From NCBI GenBank assembly GCA_900317845.1, contig ONII01000013.1, positions 1-60,146 on the forward strand: 60,146 nt of DNA, in the 5' to 3' direction. A model generated the notes under the pieces. The model was not told the origin of the DNA. It did no database searches and was given only the letters and a program-made list of their open reading frames with translations. A program made the translations under genes and the position numbers. Positions 1-6,657 of this stretch are shown here, in pieces. The DNA is from an uncultured Bacteroidales bacterium. GTDB lineage: Bacteria; Bacteroidota; Bacteroidia; Bacteroidales; UBA932. Numbering within the stretch: position 1 is the first letter of the stretch; each line of letters opens with the position of its first letter.

Positions 1-2
1 CG

Positions 3-488
3 TGGATAGGGATTAATGAGAATGCGGCAAACCGCTATGTGGAGCATTTTCTTCGCAATGGTGGATTCTCCGATATTGTTGGATACCCAACTTCCGTACG
101 GCGGGAAGTTTTTCTGGGAGATTCTAAATTGGATTTCAAGGTTGAAGACACCTATCTTGAGGTGAAAACTCCGCTTATTAACCTGCAATTAGACATCCCG
201 GAATATGTAAAGCGCAAAAAGGTGGCACCGTTCTCCTCCACGGGCCGCATGGCCCGCCATATGTCTGAATTGGGCAAAAGTTTAAATCGTAGTGAGAAGG
301 CCATCTTTTTGACGTGCTTTATTTATGACAACCCCGGTTTCCAGGTTATCACACGCAGTACAAACTATGAGGAAGTAAAAGAGACGGTGGAGGCTAACGT
401 TGCAAAGGGTGTACAAACCTGGCAGGCGAATTTCAAGATAACTCCAGCGGAAGTGACTCTGGAAAAGTATTTCCAACTCGCCCTCTAA
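3..488 (+). CDS. sfsA: SfsA-family protein, 5' end cut by window edge
   Basis: The reading frame is open to the left edge, so only about the last 161 residues of a protein usually near 230-240 are visible. The first visible residues (WIGINENAANRYVEHFL) match the SfsA segment that follows the N-terminal OB fold. The nuclease-like core follows: SKLDFKV, then YLEVK with the acidic and lysine residues of a PD-(D/E)XK site, then GRMARHMSEL and a typical C-terminal helix. SfsA proteins are described as sugar fermentation stimulation proteins and DNA-binding or nuclease-like proteins; the physiological role is unsettled. The in-frame GTG at 39 is internal, not the true start. It is the last recognisable housekeeping-type gene before the accessory stretch. 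Confidence 0.88.
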   Translation, partial: WIGINENAANRYVEHFLRNGGFSDIVGYPTSVRREVFLGDSKLDFKVEDTYLEVKTPLINLQLDIPEYVKRKKVAPFSSTGRMARHMSELGKSLNRSEKAIFLTCFIYDNPGFQVITRSTNYEEVKETVEANVAKGVQTWQANFKITPAEVTLEKYFQLAL

Positions 489-600
489 GCAAGGAGTAAA
501 ATTCGGTTTTCGGAGTTATCCTTTATACCTGGGATAGAGATTCACACCGCAGCCGCAGTCGGCGAGCCGTAGCCCTGGACTTCAGTCCATCCTTCATCCG

Positions 601-632
601 CGCCCTGGCCTCACAGCCGGGGCGTTTTCTTT
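601..632 (+). terminator. Intrinsic terminator after sfsA
   Basis: A nine-base-pair GC-rich stem (601-609 with 616-624, one G-T pair) closes a six-base loop and is followed by TTTTCTTT. It ends transcription from sfsA and separates it from the small-gene array. Because the first ATG of the next frame (636) falls almost on this hairpin, it supports the later start at 681 for that gene. Confidence 0.75.
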
Positions 633-680
633 GTCATGTCTTTGGATTTTAGTAGATTCGCACCTGTAAATCGAAATTCT

Positions 681-896
681 ATGGCACGCTGGGAACAAAA
701 TCTTCCTGTAATCCTCTCTGCGATATTAGTCGCAGGAAGTTTGTTATTGCTAATAAACGATTGTATTCAGGTGGCCAATGATGGCAGCATTGCAGGGAAA
801 GAAATCATTGGTCTCGTTATTTTTGTTGTCAATTTGGCTATTTGGGTATATTATCTGATTGTTTCCATTAAAAAATTGAAGCAATCAGGCAAGTAA
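681..896 (+). CDS. Small two-helix membrane protein, array gene 1
   Basis: Unrecognised protein of 71 residues from the ATG at 681 (MARWEQNLPV). I prefer this start to the ATG at 636, which sits directly on the terminator; 681 is also preceded by TAAATCGAAATTC, the form of the array motif found before other starts here. Two hydrophobic segments (about residues 9-25 and 40-60) flank a short polar loop, and the C-terminus is basic (IKKLKQSGK), predicting an inner-membrane hairpin with both ends inside. The TAA stop begins a copy of the array motif. No family assigned; a small immunity, toxin or regulatory membrane protein are all possible. Confidence 0.6.
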   Translation: MARWEQNLPVILSAILVAGSLLLLINDCIQVANDGSIAGKEIIGLVIFVVNLAIWVYYLIVSIKKLKQSGK

Positions 897-1042
897 AATT
901 CCTGTTTATCGGTCTCTTTGGTTCTTTGGTCTGAAAGAAAAAAGTGACCAAATGCGACCGAAAGATCTATCTGGTTCTATAGGGTCTGAAGAATGAAGAA
1001 TAATGATTAACTTTGAGAGTTAGATAAATCGAGATTTTGCTT

Positions 1043-1228
1043 ATGAAGAATTGGAAGAGAATTATTGGCTACATCTTTACCTCTTTAATGGTAATCTTAG
1101 GGGTGATATATTTGATAACCGATTCAAAATGGGCCCAAATGACTTGGGCGTTAAGCTTGTGCATCGTTAGCCTTTACAATCTTTTTTTTAATCCAGTAAA
1201 CAGGGATAAGAGCAAGGACGAGGACTAA
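1043..1228 (+). CDS. Small two-helix membrane protein, array gene 2
   Basis: Unrecognised protein of 61 residues starting MKNWKRIIGY. Two hydrophobic stretches (about residues 7-26 and 33-48) are joined by a short loop, and the C-terminal tail is charged (NRDKSKDED). A TTG at 1037 could extend it by two residues, but ATG 1043 is the natural start and lies 18 bases after TAAATCG. The TAA stop is the first base triplet of an exact TAAATTCGAATTT motif, and the next gene starts 25 bases later. Function unknown; size and topology match the other array genes. Confidence 0.6.
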   Translation: MKNWKRIIGYIFTSLMVILGVIYLITDSKWAQMTWALSLCIVSLYNLFFNPVNRDKSKDED

Positions 1229-1253
1229 ATTCGAATTTAATGGAATAGATACT

Positions 1254-1466
1254 ATGGCAACCTGGGAAATAATCGTTAACGTTTTTCTTATCATCGTCAT
1301 TCTTGTAGCCACAATTGCGATTATCTTAGATTATCGTGAGCATAAAAATGACGAAAGCATATCACCCGAGGACTTGAAAGCCCTCAGACGAAGCCATTTT
1401 AAGTTCGCCCTGCTCGTTGCTGCCTGGTTACTTTATGTCCACGTAGGCAGATTCTTCAACTGGTAA
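1254..1466 (+). CDS. Small two-helix membrane protein, array gene 3
   Basis: Unrecognised protein of 70 residues starting MATWEIIVNVFLIIVILVA. A strongly hydrophobic N-terminal helix (about residues 5-26) is followed by a charged middle section (DYREHKNDE, then DLKALRRSHF) and a second helix (about residues 50-65) ending GRFFNW. The gene lies between two exact copies of the array motif: one at the previous stop, 28 bases upstream of its ATG, and one beginning on its own TAA. Spacing to the next gene is 13 bases. No family or function can be assigned. Confidence 0.6.
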   Translation: MATWEIIVNVFLIIVILVATIAIILDYREHKNDESISPEDLKALRRSHFKFALLVAAWLLYVHVGRFFNW

Positions 1467-1479
1467 ATTCGAATTTGAG

Positions 1480-1704
1480 ATGAAAGAGTACTTCCTGAAA
1501 TCAATCATTACTGCACTTGTATTCATCGGAATCACAATAGCATTCGATGCCATCTTCGATAAAATTGATATTATCTGGAAATACCTGATTAATGGCGTGC
1601 TATTCGGCTTTGTCTACGAAGGATGGTGGCATTTTTATCAAAAGGGTGTTTTCTCCAAAGAGAAGATATTGTCCCTTTTCAAGAAAAAAGATTCAAGCAA
1701 ATAA
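1480..1704 (+). CDS. Small two-helix membrane protein, array gene 4
   Basis: Unrecognised protein of 74 residues starting MKEYFLKSIITALVF. Two hydrophobic segments (about residues 8-26 and 35-52) and a lysine-rich C-terminus (LFKKKDSSK) suggest an inner-membrane hairpin. Part of it resembles array gene 5: both have KS followed by a TI-F helix, an FDK turn, a W, and a glycine-rich second helix, so the two may be diverged paralogues. Exact motif copies bracket the gene, one 16 bases before the ATG and a one-mismatch copy on the TAA stop. Function unknown. Confidence 0.6.
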   Translation: MKEYFLKSIITALVFIGITIAFDAIFDKIDIIWKYLINGVLFGFVYEGWWHFYQKGVFSKEKILSLFKKKDSSK

Positions 1705-1727
1705 ATTCCAATTTCTCGACATAAAGA

Positions 1728-1768
1728 CCCCGGCTATCAGGTGACTTAAGGCCGGGGATTCTTGTTTG
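1728..1768 (+). terminator. Probable terminator after array gene 4
   Basis: CCCCGGC (1728-1734) pairs perfectly with GCCGGGG (1751-1757) around a 16-base loop, followed by ATTCTTGTTTG. The T-run is interrupted, so termination strength is uncertain. The hairpin sits right after the motif copy at the stop codon of array gene 4. Confidence 0.5.
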
Positions 1769-1818
1769 GGAAAGAGAAAGATTATGTGTAGATTTGTAGG
1801 TAGATAAATCGTAATTGT

Positions 1819-2034
1819 ATGAAGCTCAGTAAAGACCAGATTCGCATTATCAAGTCGGTAGCTATTTATGTCGGTACCACTATAGTCTTTTACCCTCTGG
1901 CAATGCTCTTGTTCGACAAGCCAATGACCTGGAATGACTTTTTCCTGTTTGCTGGCATCATAATTGGTCTTGGGGTTTTACACGGTCTGTTTTTTACTAT
2001 TGGCTCAAAAGTCCCGAGAAAAGAAGACCAGTAA
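1819..2034 (+). CDS. Small two-helix membrane protein, array gene 5
   Basis: Unrecognised protein of 71 residues starting MKLSKDQIRIIKSVAIYVG. Hydrophobic segments lie at about residues 12-31 and 40-60, with a basic tail (GSKVPRKEDQ). It resembles array gene 4 (KS, TI-F helix, LFDK turn, W, glycine-rich helix), suggesting duplication and divergence. Its own leader contains TAGATAAATCG 14 bases before the ATG, very like the leader of array gene 2. The TAA stop starts the last exact motif copy, after which coding density falls. Function unknown. Confidence 0.6.
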   Translation: MKLSKDQIRIIKSVAIYVGTTIVFYPLAMLLFDKPMTWNDFFLFAGIIIGLGVLHGLFFTIGSKVPRKEDQ

Positions 2035-2083
2035 ATTCGAATTTATCGGTCAAATCCAAGGCCTTAATAACAACAAAAGACAG

Positions 2084-2112
2084 GGTGTGCTGCGGCGCAC
2101 CCTATTCTTATG
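2084..2112 (+). terminator. Probable terminator closing the small-gene array
   Basis: GGGTGTGC (2084-2091) pairs with GCGCACCC (2096-2103) around a TGCG tetraloop, followed by TATTCTTAT. The stem has eight pairs including one G-T. It lies 50 bases after the stop of array gene 5. Confidence 0.5.
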
Positions 2113-2605
2113 CCGTTGTGCGCGGTCAAGGCGGCTTCGCCCTCTCCCTTCATCGACCCTTGTCAAGGGGATTCCAACCACAACCTTCGTTTCAAGGGGA
2201 GAGGATACATACCTATTTCCAACCTGATATTGCAATGTGAGGATGTTCTCTCCTCTTCATGGAATTAAGAAATCCAACCTCATATTGCGGTTAGCCAAAT
2301 AGGCTATCCGAAATCTTAGGTTGAGAAAATCTTATAAGTAAGTAACCTTCGAAGGTGGGGTAAGGTTGGATTTCCTTGTCCCACCTTCGTCGTGTGGTTG
2401 CAATCTGTGGTTGGAAGCATGACGGTCGAGGCAGGAGCGAAGCCCCGGAGGGGCGCCAGTCGCTGGCACTTTCGATGAAAAGGAAAGGATGATTGTTGCC
2501 AGAATTAAAAGAATTTGTAATTTTGCGATTACAGATTATCACTGATAAATCAGTTTTTTGCGGGTAGATGGTCGTAATTTTACCACCCACAAGCAGGGAG
2601 GCAAC
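2113..2605. other. Intergenic region with small repeats, no credible gene
   Basis: No reading frame here looks like a gene. It holds a near-repeated 16-mer (TCCAACCTGATATTGC near 2217 and TCCAACCTCATATTGC near 2273), and a perfect 10-bp inverted repeat CGAAGGTGGG / CCCACCTTCG (2350-2359 and 2380-2389) enclosing a further copy of GGTTGGATTTCC. This looks like decayed repetitive or mobile DNA, but no transposase remnant is recognisable. Confidence 0.45.
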
Positions 2606-2635
2606 AAAAAACCGGCCCCTGCGATGGGAGCCGGC
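2606..2635 (-). terminator. Intrinsic terminator of the small barrel gene
   Basis: Read on the minus strand, a GC-rich stem (2612-2619 with 2626-2634, one bulged base) is followed by six T residues. It lies ten bases after the stop of the minus-strand gene that ends at 2645. Confidence 0.7.
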
Positions 2636-2644
2636 GTTGAAGGT

Positions 2645-3130
2645 TTAGAACCAGAATGCGAATGAACAAAACAGGGTATTGTCTTTCGTAAGTGTCCTGC
2701 TGGTTGTGTATCCGGACAGTTCATAACTCAATCGGGCGGAAAAACGGCCAAAGTCGATGCCGCCACCAATATTCACGAAGTTCCCGAATAAATTCCAAAA
2801 GCGGACTCCGCTCCGAACTGCTATGAAAGGACTGACTTTGGTGTCGCAAAAATTGTATTTTGCATCCAGAAACGCCGAGGCGACCGGACCGGCGATGCTG
2901 GTATCATACATTATACCTACTCCACCTCCGACAAAAGCGCCCGACCCAAAATTGTATCCATGGGTTGTTGCTAGTTGATACCTGGAGCCAAACATATCTT
3001 TACCAAAGAGCACCATATTTGCGAACTCTACATTTCCGCTATATCCTTGAACAAAAGCACGATTCTCTTGAGCGAAGGCCGATACGTAAAGCACTGCTAA
3101 AAGAGCAGACAGACAAAAACGTTTTAACAT
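2645..3130 (-). CDS. Small secreted outer-membrane-type beta-barrel protein
   Basis: Protein of 161 residues with a clear signal peptide (MLKRFCLSALLAVLYVSAFAQ, cleavage after about residue 20). The mature part alternates polar and hydrophobic or aromatic residues in glycine-rich strands (GYNFGSGAFVGGGVGIMYD, then VNIGGGIDFGRFSARLSYELSG) and ends with a terminal aromatic residue (FCSFAFWF), the usual outer-membrane insertion signal. The length suits an eight-stranded barrel of the OmpW/OmpX size class. It stands alone with its own terminator in the accessory region. No substrate or specific family can be named. Confidence 0.65.
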   Translation of the reverse strand: MLKRFCLSALLAVLYVSAFAQENRAFVQGYSGNVEFANMVLFGKDMFGSRYQLATTHGYNFGSGAFVGGGVGIMYDTSIAGPVASAFLDAKYNFCDTKVSPFIAVRSGVRFWNLFGNFVNIGGGIDFGRFSARLSYELSGYTTSRTLTKDNTLFCSFAFWF

Positions 3131-3994
3131 AGTGATAATAGTCGGTTAATTTGAATTGCAAAGATAATGAAAAATAAGAGAACTTAAGCTGAAAGCAACG
3201 GAAAAATAAGAGAACACCGCCATCCTGTATAAGGTTGGCCCCACGTTTACAGCCATCTACGAGTTGTCTCTTGTCCATGCAGTCTTGAGCCTATTTTTAT
3301 TATAGACTGCAAATTTACGAAATACTGCGTGAGAGGGCAGAAAATAGTGAGTCAAGTGGATACCGATGGCCTGAGTTGGAGGATCAATGTCTAGAAGGAA
3401 AACCGGCGAATTTCAATAAATAGGTTGCAAATCTACTAGTTTTTCACATTAGTAGACACTAATGTTTTAGCCTATAGAAGTAATAACCGGCCAGCAAAAA
3501 TACCACCCTTCCTCGGGACTTTAACATCGGCTGGAAATCGCTGTTCTTCCCATGGTAGGTAGATAAGAGAAGTAGACGCTAGAACAAGTGAGAAAAGATA
3601 CTTTGGGGATCGATTTAGTTGGAGTGGAACTCCCAAAATCGGAGCAAGCAAGTCGGAGTTGAGAACAAGACTCGCCGCTGGTTACATCTTCAGATTTGTC
3701 ATATTTCTCGAATATTTTTCCGCTCGAAACCATGCTTTTTTGATAAGATTTTTCGCATCATTTTTGACAACCTTTTGCAACCTCGGCAGCAAAAACGGTT
3801 CGCCTTCTTGAGGCGCGCAAGGTTCTTCCGGAAGGAAGAGGGGCAGTTGTGATTTGTGGCACAACTGCACTCCTTGCACTCCCCGTTAAGTAGACTTTTT
3901 TTCTTCTAGATTTTATTCAAATCTTCTGGCAAAATGGGATACTTATATTTTCTCAAATATCATTTTTATTTGATTAATTTTATTACTAACTTTG
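3131..3994. other. Long AT-rich intergenic region without a credible gene
   Basis: More than 800 bases with no frame of convincing composition. Visible structure: an inverted repeat ACATTAGT / ACTAATGT at 3446-3465, poly-T and poly-A tracts near 3720-3770, and TTTTTTTCTTC near 3896. Bases near 3640-3720 and 3780-3850 look like fragments of former coding or repeat DNA, but I cannot identify them. Together with the 3' repeats it forms the least coding-dense kilobase of the window. Confidence 0.4.
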
Positions 3995-4097
3995 TGCTCC
4001 ATTCAATGAATGCTCCACTCAATGAATATTTGAATGTTGCACTAAATGAATGGAAAACTCAATGAATGTTTGAATGTTGCATTAAATGAATGGAAAA
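3995..4097. repeat. Direct repeats ahead of a possible DNA-binding gene
   Basis: Two consecutive 40-base units at 4018-4057 and 4058-4097 differ at only two positions; each reads CTCAATGAAT..., then TTTGAATGTTGCA, then TAAATGAATGGAAAA. Immediately before them, TGCTCCA.TCAATGAAT is repeated at 3995 and 4011. The whole block is built on the pentamer GAATG/TGAAT. It lies about 100 bases before the gene at 4202. Tandem units like these are typical of plasmid iterons, partition sites or operators of ribbon-helix-helix regulators; the choice among these is inference. Confidence 0.7.
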
Positions 4098-4201
4098 CTG
4101 GTTGAATGCCTCCGCGAAGAGTGTCCTTGCAAGAGAGGAAATATAGACTGCCAGCCGGTCTTTGTTACGTAGCGGAAGCGATAAGAAACTATTAAAAGAT
4201 A

Positions 4202-4603
4202 ATGACTATGAAAATTTTTGAGATTCCGGACAAGTACGGGAACATCACCTACCGGGTCCAGACACCGGACGGCGTTTGGCACAACACTGACAAAGAAGGG
4301 AACTTCCTCCAGGATGAGGATATAACAAGGAAGGAGCAGAATGACACCACTCTCCCCAAGGAATCGCCCAGGAAAGGGGCTAAAGCGAACCTCACGCTTT
4401 TTATTTCACAGGAGCATAGCGAACTCCTAAATGAATACATTCACTGGAAGTGTCTCTACAGCGGAAAGCGGTATACAAGAAGCTCTTTTGTCTCCCAAGT
4501 ACTCCTTGATGCCATCCGGAAGGACAAGGATTTCAGGGAATTTAGGGAAAACAGGCAGCCGTCAAAAAAAGAGTCATTAAAAACCTTGAAGATAATGATA
4601 TAG
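4202..4603 (+). CDS. Possible RHH-type mobile-element DNA-binding protein
   Basis: Protein of 133 residues (MTMKIFEIPDKYGN; ATG at 4208 is an alternative start). The N-terminal third is polar with a tryptophan-containing strand (TPDGVWHNTDKEG). The rest, about residues 58-115, resembles the ribbon-helix-helix-like proteins carried by Bacteroidales mobile elements: KANLTLFISQEHSELLNEYI (strand then helix), then YTRSSFVSQVLLDAIRKDKDF. The C-terminus is lysine-rich. Direct repeats end about 100 bases upstream and could be its binding sites. There is no recognisable mobilisation or replication gene beside it, so it may be a leftover of an element. Family assignment is tentative. Confidence 0.5.
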   Translation: MTMKIFEIPDKYGNITYRVQTPDGVWHNTDKEGNFLQDEDITRKEQNDTTLPKESPRKGAKANLTLFISQEHSELLNEYIHWKCLYSGKRYTRSSFVSQVLLDAIRKDKDFREFRENRQPSKKESLKTLKIMI

Positions 4604-4624
4604 AGCAAAAACATGGCCGTTCTT

Positions 4625-4654
4625 GCACGCATGATTTTGTTATGCGTGCTTTTT
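4625..4654 (+). terminator. Intrinsic terminator after the 4202 gene
   Basis: GCACGCAT (4625-4632) pairs perfectly with ATGCGTGC (4642-4649) around a nine-base loop, followed by five T residues. It ends transcription of the preceding gene and lies exactly where the N-terminal half of the following acetyltransferase fragment should be, which argues that the fragment is broken. Confidence 0.8.
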
Positions 4655-5000
4655 GGATTGCGGCGTAATATTGGACCAGGGAGAAATCGTGGGTTTTGTC
4701 GTGGCCGATATTGAGGAGGACGGAGACGCCCCCTATGGCATGGTCTACGACGTCCTGGTAAAGGAGGAGTGCCGCGGCTGCGGCGCCGGAGAAGCCCTGC
4801 TGCAAACCGCCATCGCCTGGCTCCGCGAGCGCGGCGTCAGCGGCATCTACCTGGAGTCCGGCAAAAACAACCACGCCGCCCACCGCTTCTTCGAAAAGCG
4901 CGGCTTCGCGATTGCAAAAAAATATCCGAGTTTTTATTTCCCTGTTATTTTTGTATATTCGCGTAGAAATTGTGCAAATTATATTGGAACGATAGTATAA
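4653..5000 (+). pseudogene. Truncated GNAT acetyltransferase fragment
   Basis: The frame begins with the second half of a GNAT N-acetyltransferase: strand VVADIEED, strand YGMVYDVLVKEE, the acetyl-CoA pyrophosphate loop CRGCGAGEALLQ (R-G-x-G-x-G/A pattern), and motif B, SGKNNHAAHRFFEKRGF. The usual first 45-60 residues are absent, a terminator sits in their place, and no good start codon exists (TTG at 4653 is the earliest). After RGF the frame runs through GCGATTGCAAAA into AT-rich sequence of different character and ends with an unrelated tail. The fragment is GC-rich like the core genome, unlike its neighbours. I read it as a broken gene piece, not a working enzyme. Confidence 0.7.
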
Positions 5001-5016
5001 AACAGTAGGTCAAAGT

Positions 5017-5553
5017 ATGAATCTTAAAATAATTCTTAGCTCTATCTTATTGTCTGCATGCGTATGTAATGTAGCTGCACAAAACAGTTTTAAAGATCGG
5101 CTATACCTGACATTCAATGTTACTACGGGTGGGCCCCTTAATGGCAATCTCAAACCGAATTCTTTTTCAATCCATACCTGCGGACTACAGGTCGGGGTTC
5201 GCTTTAGACAGCATCTTGCACTCTTCTTAACTGAAAGCGCAGAACTAAGTTTGACAAATATAGCCAACACAAAGAACTACAATGGAACATTTTCCTTAGG
5301 GGCTGGTACATCATATAATTTTCCGGTGAATAATTACTTCAGTATAGAGCCAGCTTTAACTTGCTCGTCAACAATTATCAAAAGACAACTGAATTACTTA
5401 TCGCCAAAGCTAGAACTCCGTTTCTGTGGTCATATTCCCGGAGCAAGCGCCATTTACTTAGGTTTTGGCCTACAGTATATTCATCCTTACACTAAAGAAA
5501 TTATTCCAGACCTGTTGACTTATTTCCTGACGTTGGGTTTCAAGTTGTTTTAA
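5017..5553 (+). CDS. Secreted outer-membrane beta-barrel-like protein
   Basis: Protein of 178 residues with a signal peptide (MNLKIILSSILLSACVCNVAAQ, cleavage after about residue 21). The mature part has alternating strands with aromatic girdles: RLYLTFNVTTGGPL, then VGVRFRQHLALFL, YNFPVNNYFSIEPALT and YLTFGLQYIHPYT-like segments, ending in LGFKLF with a C-terminal phenylalanine, as in outer-membrane barrels. Low GC compared with core genes and an isolated position in the accessory region. The family may be the Bacteroidota porin-like or outer-membrane-beta-barrel group; no ligand can be inferred. A terminator follows at 5564. Confidence 0.6.
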   Translation: MNLKIILSSILLSACVCNVAAQNSFKDRLYLTFNVTTGGPLNGNLKPNSFSIHTCGLQVGVRFRQHLALFLTESAELSLTNIANTKNYNGTFSLGAGTSYNFPVNNYFSIEPALTCSSTIIKRQLNYLSPKLELRFCGHIPGASAIYLGFGLQYIHPYTKEIIPDLLTYFLTLGFKLF

Positions 5554-5563
5554 CCAAGGAGGT

Positions 5564-5598
5564 GGGTGACCAAGTGATGACTACGGTCACCCTCTTTG
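5564..5598 (+). terminator. Intrinsic terminator after the 5017 gene
   Basis: GGGTGACC (5564-5571) pairs perfectly with GGTCACCC (5585-5592) around a 13-base loop, followed by TCTTTG. It begins eleven bases after the stop codon of the barrel gene. Confidence 0.65.
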
Positions 5599-5765
5599 TC
5601 TATGTACCGAACACGGATTTATTCGGATAAAGATTTTTCTATCCGTTTAGGAAAATATTTTTCAATATATTGGCTTTCAATAGATTACGCATGCGTTTGT
5701 TAGGATTATTTTTTTATGTTAGGTTTTCGCTTGAGATTTTTGCTGAAACCAAAACACATAAAATC

Positions 5766-5945
5766 ATGAAGTCAAAACAACTTATTACCATCCTTGCATG
5801 CATCGTCTCTCTATGCAGTTCCACGATCGTCTCAGCCAACGCCGGTGGTTCAATACCTGTTCCTCCCATCACCCGTAACGAAGCAGTATTGATTCAACAA
5901 GTAACCATCCCCAATGAAATTCATCCTGCCGCGATTGCAAAATAA
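5766..5945 (+). CDS. Short secreted protein, probably truncated
   Basis: From ATG 5766 the product is 59 residues: a signal peptide (MKSKQLITILACIVSLCSS, cleavage after about SANA) and a 35-residue mature part containing GGSIPVPPITRNEAVLIQQ. An upstream extension in the same frame (from 5670) is hydrophobic but lacks a plausible start context. The last codons (HPAAIAK then TAA) lie within the first arm of the inverted-repeat array at 5928, so the original 3' end has probably been replaced. The start of the mature part faintly recalls small secreted DUF3244-type Bacteroidales proteins, but that is weak. I treat it as a remnant. Confidence 0.4.
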   Translation: MKSKQLITILACIVSLCSSTIVSANAGGSIPVPPITRNEAVLIQQVTIPNEIHPAAIAK

Positions 5946-6062
5946 ATACAGCCCATTGCACTCTGGATGCAATCGCGGCAAACATTGGGGACAGAATGGG
6001 CGTTTTGGCGGCCGCGATTGCAAAAAATCGGCACGACGTAGCACTTTAGGCGCAATCGCGGC
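5928..6062. repeat. Alternating inverted 11-bp repeats at 41-42-bp spacing
   Basis: The 11-mer GCCGCGATTGC occurs at 5928 and 6011, and its exact reverse complement GCAATCGCGGC at 5969 and 6052. Start-to-start distances are 41, 42 and 41 bases, so spacers of 30, 31 and 30 bases separate four perfect arms of alternating orientation. The spacers differ, although spacers 1 and 3 both begin AAAA and share GCACT. A 13-base relative, CGCGATTGCAAAA, occurs at 4906 at the end of the truncated acetyltransferase. No known repeat class fits well: the units are too short and alternate, unlike CRISPR. Confidence 0.8.
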
Positions 6063-6110
6063 AAACAGGCAGGCTGCCTGGAGCAGAAATATTACTCTAG
6101 AAATGGCGGG

Positions 6111-6132
6111 ATGTTTACCAAATGTTTACCAA
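6111..6132. repeat. Tandem 11-bp direct repeat near the tRNA 3' end
   Basis: ATGTTTACCAA is present twice in tandem (6111 and 6122), between the inverted-repeat array and the terminator of tRNA-Leu. Short direct repeats beside a tRNA end are seen at integration sites, but no second distant copy or integrase gene is visible in the window, so its role is unknown. Confidence 0.5.
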
Positions 6133-6133
6133 G

Positions 6134-6172
6134 TAAAGAAAAATACGCCTTCTAGCGTACTAGAAGGCGTAT
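6134..6172 (-). terminator. Intrinsic terminator of tRNA-Leu
   Basis: On the minus strand a perfect 13-bp stem (arms 6143-6155 and 6160-6172, loop of four) is followed by TTTTCTTT. It starts six bases after the tRNA 3' end and ends the tRNA transcript. Confidence 0.9.
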
Positions 6173-6228
6173 CGGGGTGCCTCGGGCGGGAATCGAACCC
6201 GCACGGCCGTTTCGGGCCAAGGGATTTT

Positions 6229-6657
6229 CGTACCACTATGGCTTTCGCCACCATTTCTGTTTGTGGTCTGGACTATTCCTTCACCGTGGAGCCAGGCTCT
6301 TTAGGTGTGTCGTGTCTAGTCTCTGCACCTTCCTCCTTTCAGAGGCTTGGCTCAAGATTGCCATCGGCCTTACCCGTTATGGTTTCCTTGAATTTACGAC
6401 ATTCTACATCTCTCTTTTCAGAGAGTGCACTCAATTGTGCTCTTCCTCGATAATTACTTGTAAGGGCATGGCAATTGGGACACAGAAGTTGAAGATTCTC
6501 TAACCTGTTATCCGTATTCTTGCCATTTAAGTGATGAATCTCTAACGGAATGGGTTTTCCTTGCCATTCTGTTAAGCCGCATACTTCACAATAGTTAATC
6601 CCTGTTGTCTTTTTGTAGCGTTGTCTCTTACAAATAATTATTTCAAAGAACGTGTCT
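6229..6657 (-). ncRNA. Group I self-splicing intron in tRNA-Leu(UAA)
   Basis: The 429-nt insertion begins after U34 of the anticodon and ends with G (6229), the expected omega-G. Conserved group I core elements are readable in order on the minus strand: the Q-like AATCTTGAGCCAAGCC (near 6344-6360), the R-like GTGCAGAGACTAGACAC (near 6312-6328) and the S-like AAGGAATAGTCC (6270-6281). R and S provide the P7 pairing GACTA/TAGTC. A P9-like hairpin follows (near 6232-6256). These resemble the IC3-type introns of tRNA-Leu genes. The P1 guide pairing was not fully traced. An HNH nuclease ORF fills the 5' two-thirds and overlaps the P-Q core. Confidence 0.85.

Larger units (their letters stand above)
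497..2044 (+). repeat. Repeated boundary motif TAAATTCGAATTT around small genes
   Basis: A motif with consensus TAAATTCGAATTT, containing the 12-base palindrome AAATTCGAATTT, starts exactly on the TAA stop codon of each of five small genes: 894, 1226, 1464, 1702 and 2032. Three copies are identical (1226, 1464, 2032), one has a single change (1702), and the copy at 894 is degenerate (TAAAATTCCTGTTT). A relative (TAAAATTCGGTTTTC) lies just after the sfsA stop, near 497. A shorter form, TAAATCG plus A/T-rich bases, lies 14-18 bases before the starts at 681, 1043 and 1819. Three gene gaps also hold hairpins (910-960, 1728-1757, 2084-2103). This marks cassette-like gene units or a shared regulatory site; the sequence does not decide which. 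Confidence 0.75.

Noticed and set aside
497-2044. Classical integron attC array
   Set aside because: No consistent GTTRRRY/RYYYAAC boxes and no integrase in the window; the shared motif is a short palindrome on stop codons. Kept as a separate, unnamed pattern.
3521-3880. Short overlapping frames on both strands
   Set aside because: Low-complexity, poor codon use, no start context; treated as non-coding.
4653-5000. Functional small acetyltransferase
   Set aside because: The N-terminal half of the fold is missing, a terminator occupies its place, and the tail is unrelated.
5928-6062. CRISPR array
   Set aside because: Repeats are only 11 bases, alternate in orientation, number four, and no cas genes are present.
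6178-6228. Attachment-site duplication of the tRNA-Leu 3' end
   Set aside because: No second copy of the T-arm to 3'-end sequence was seen in the neighbouring accessory region.
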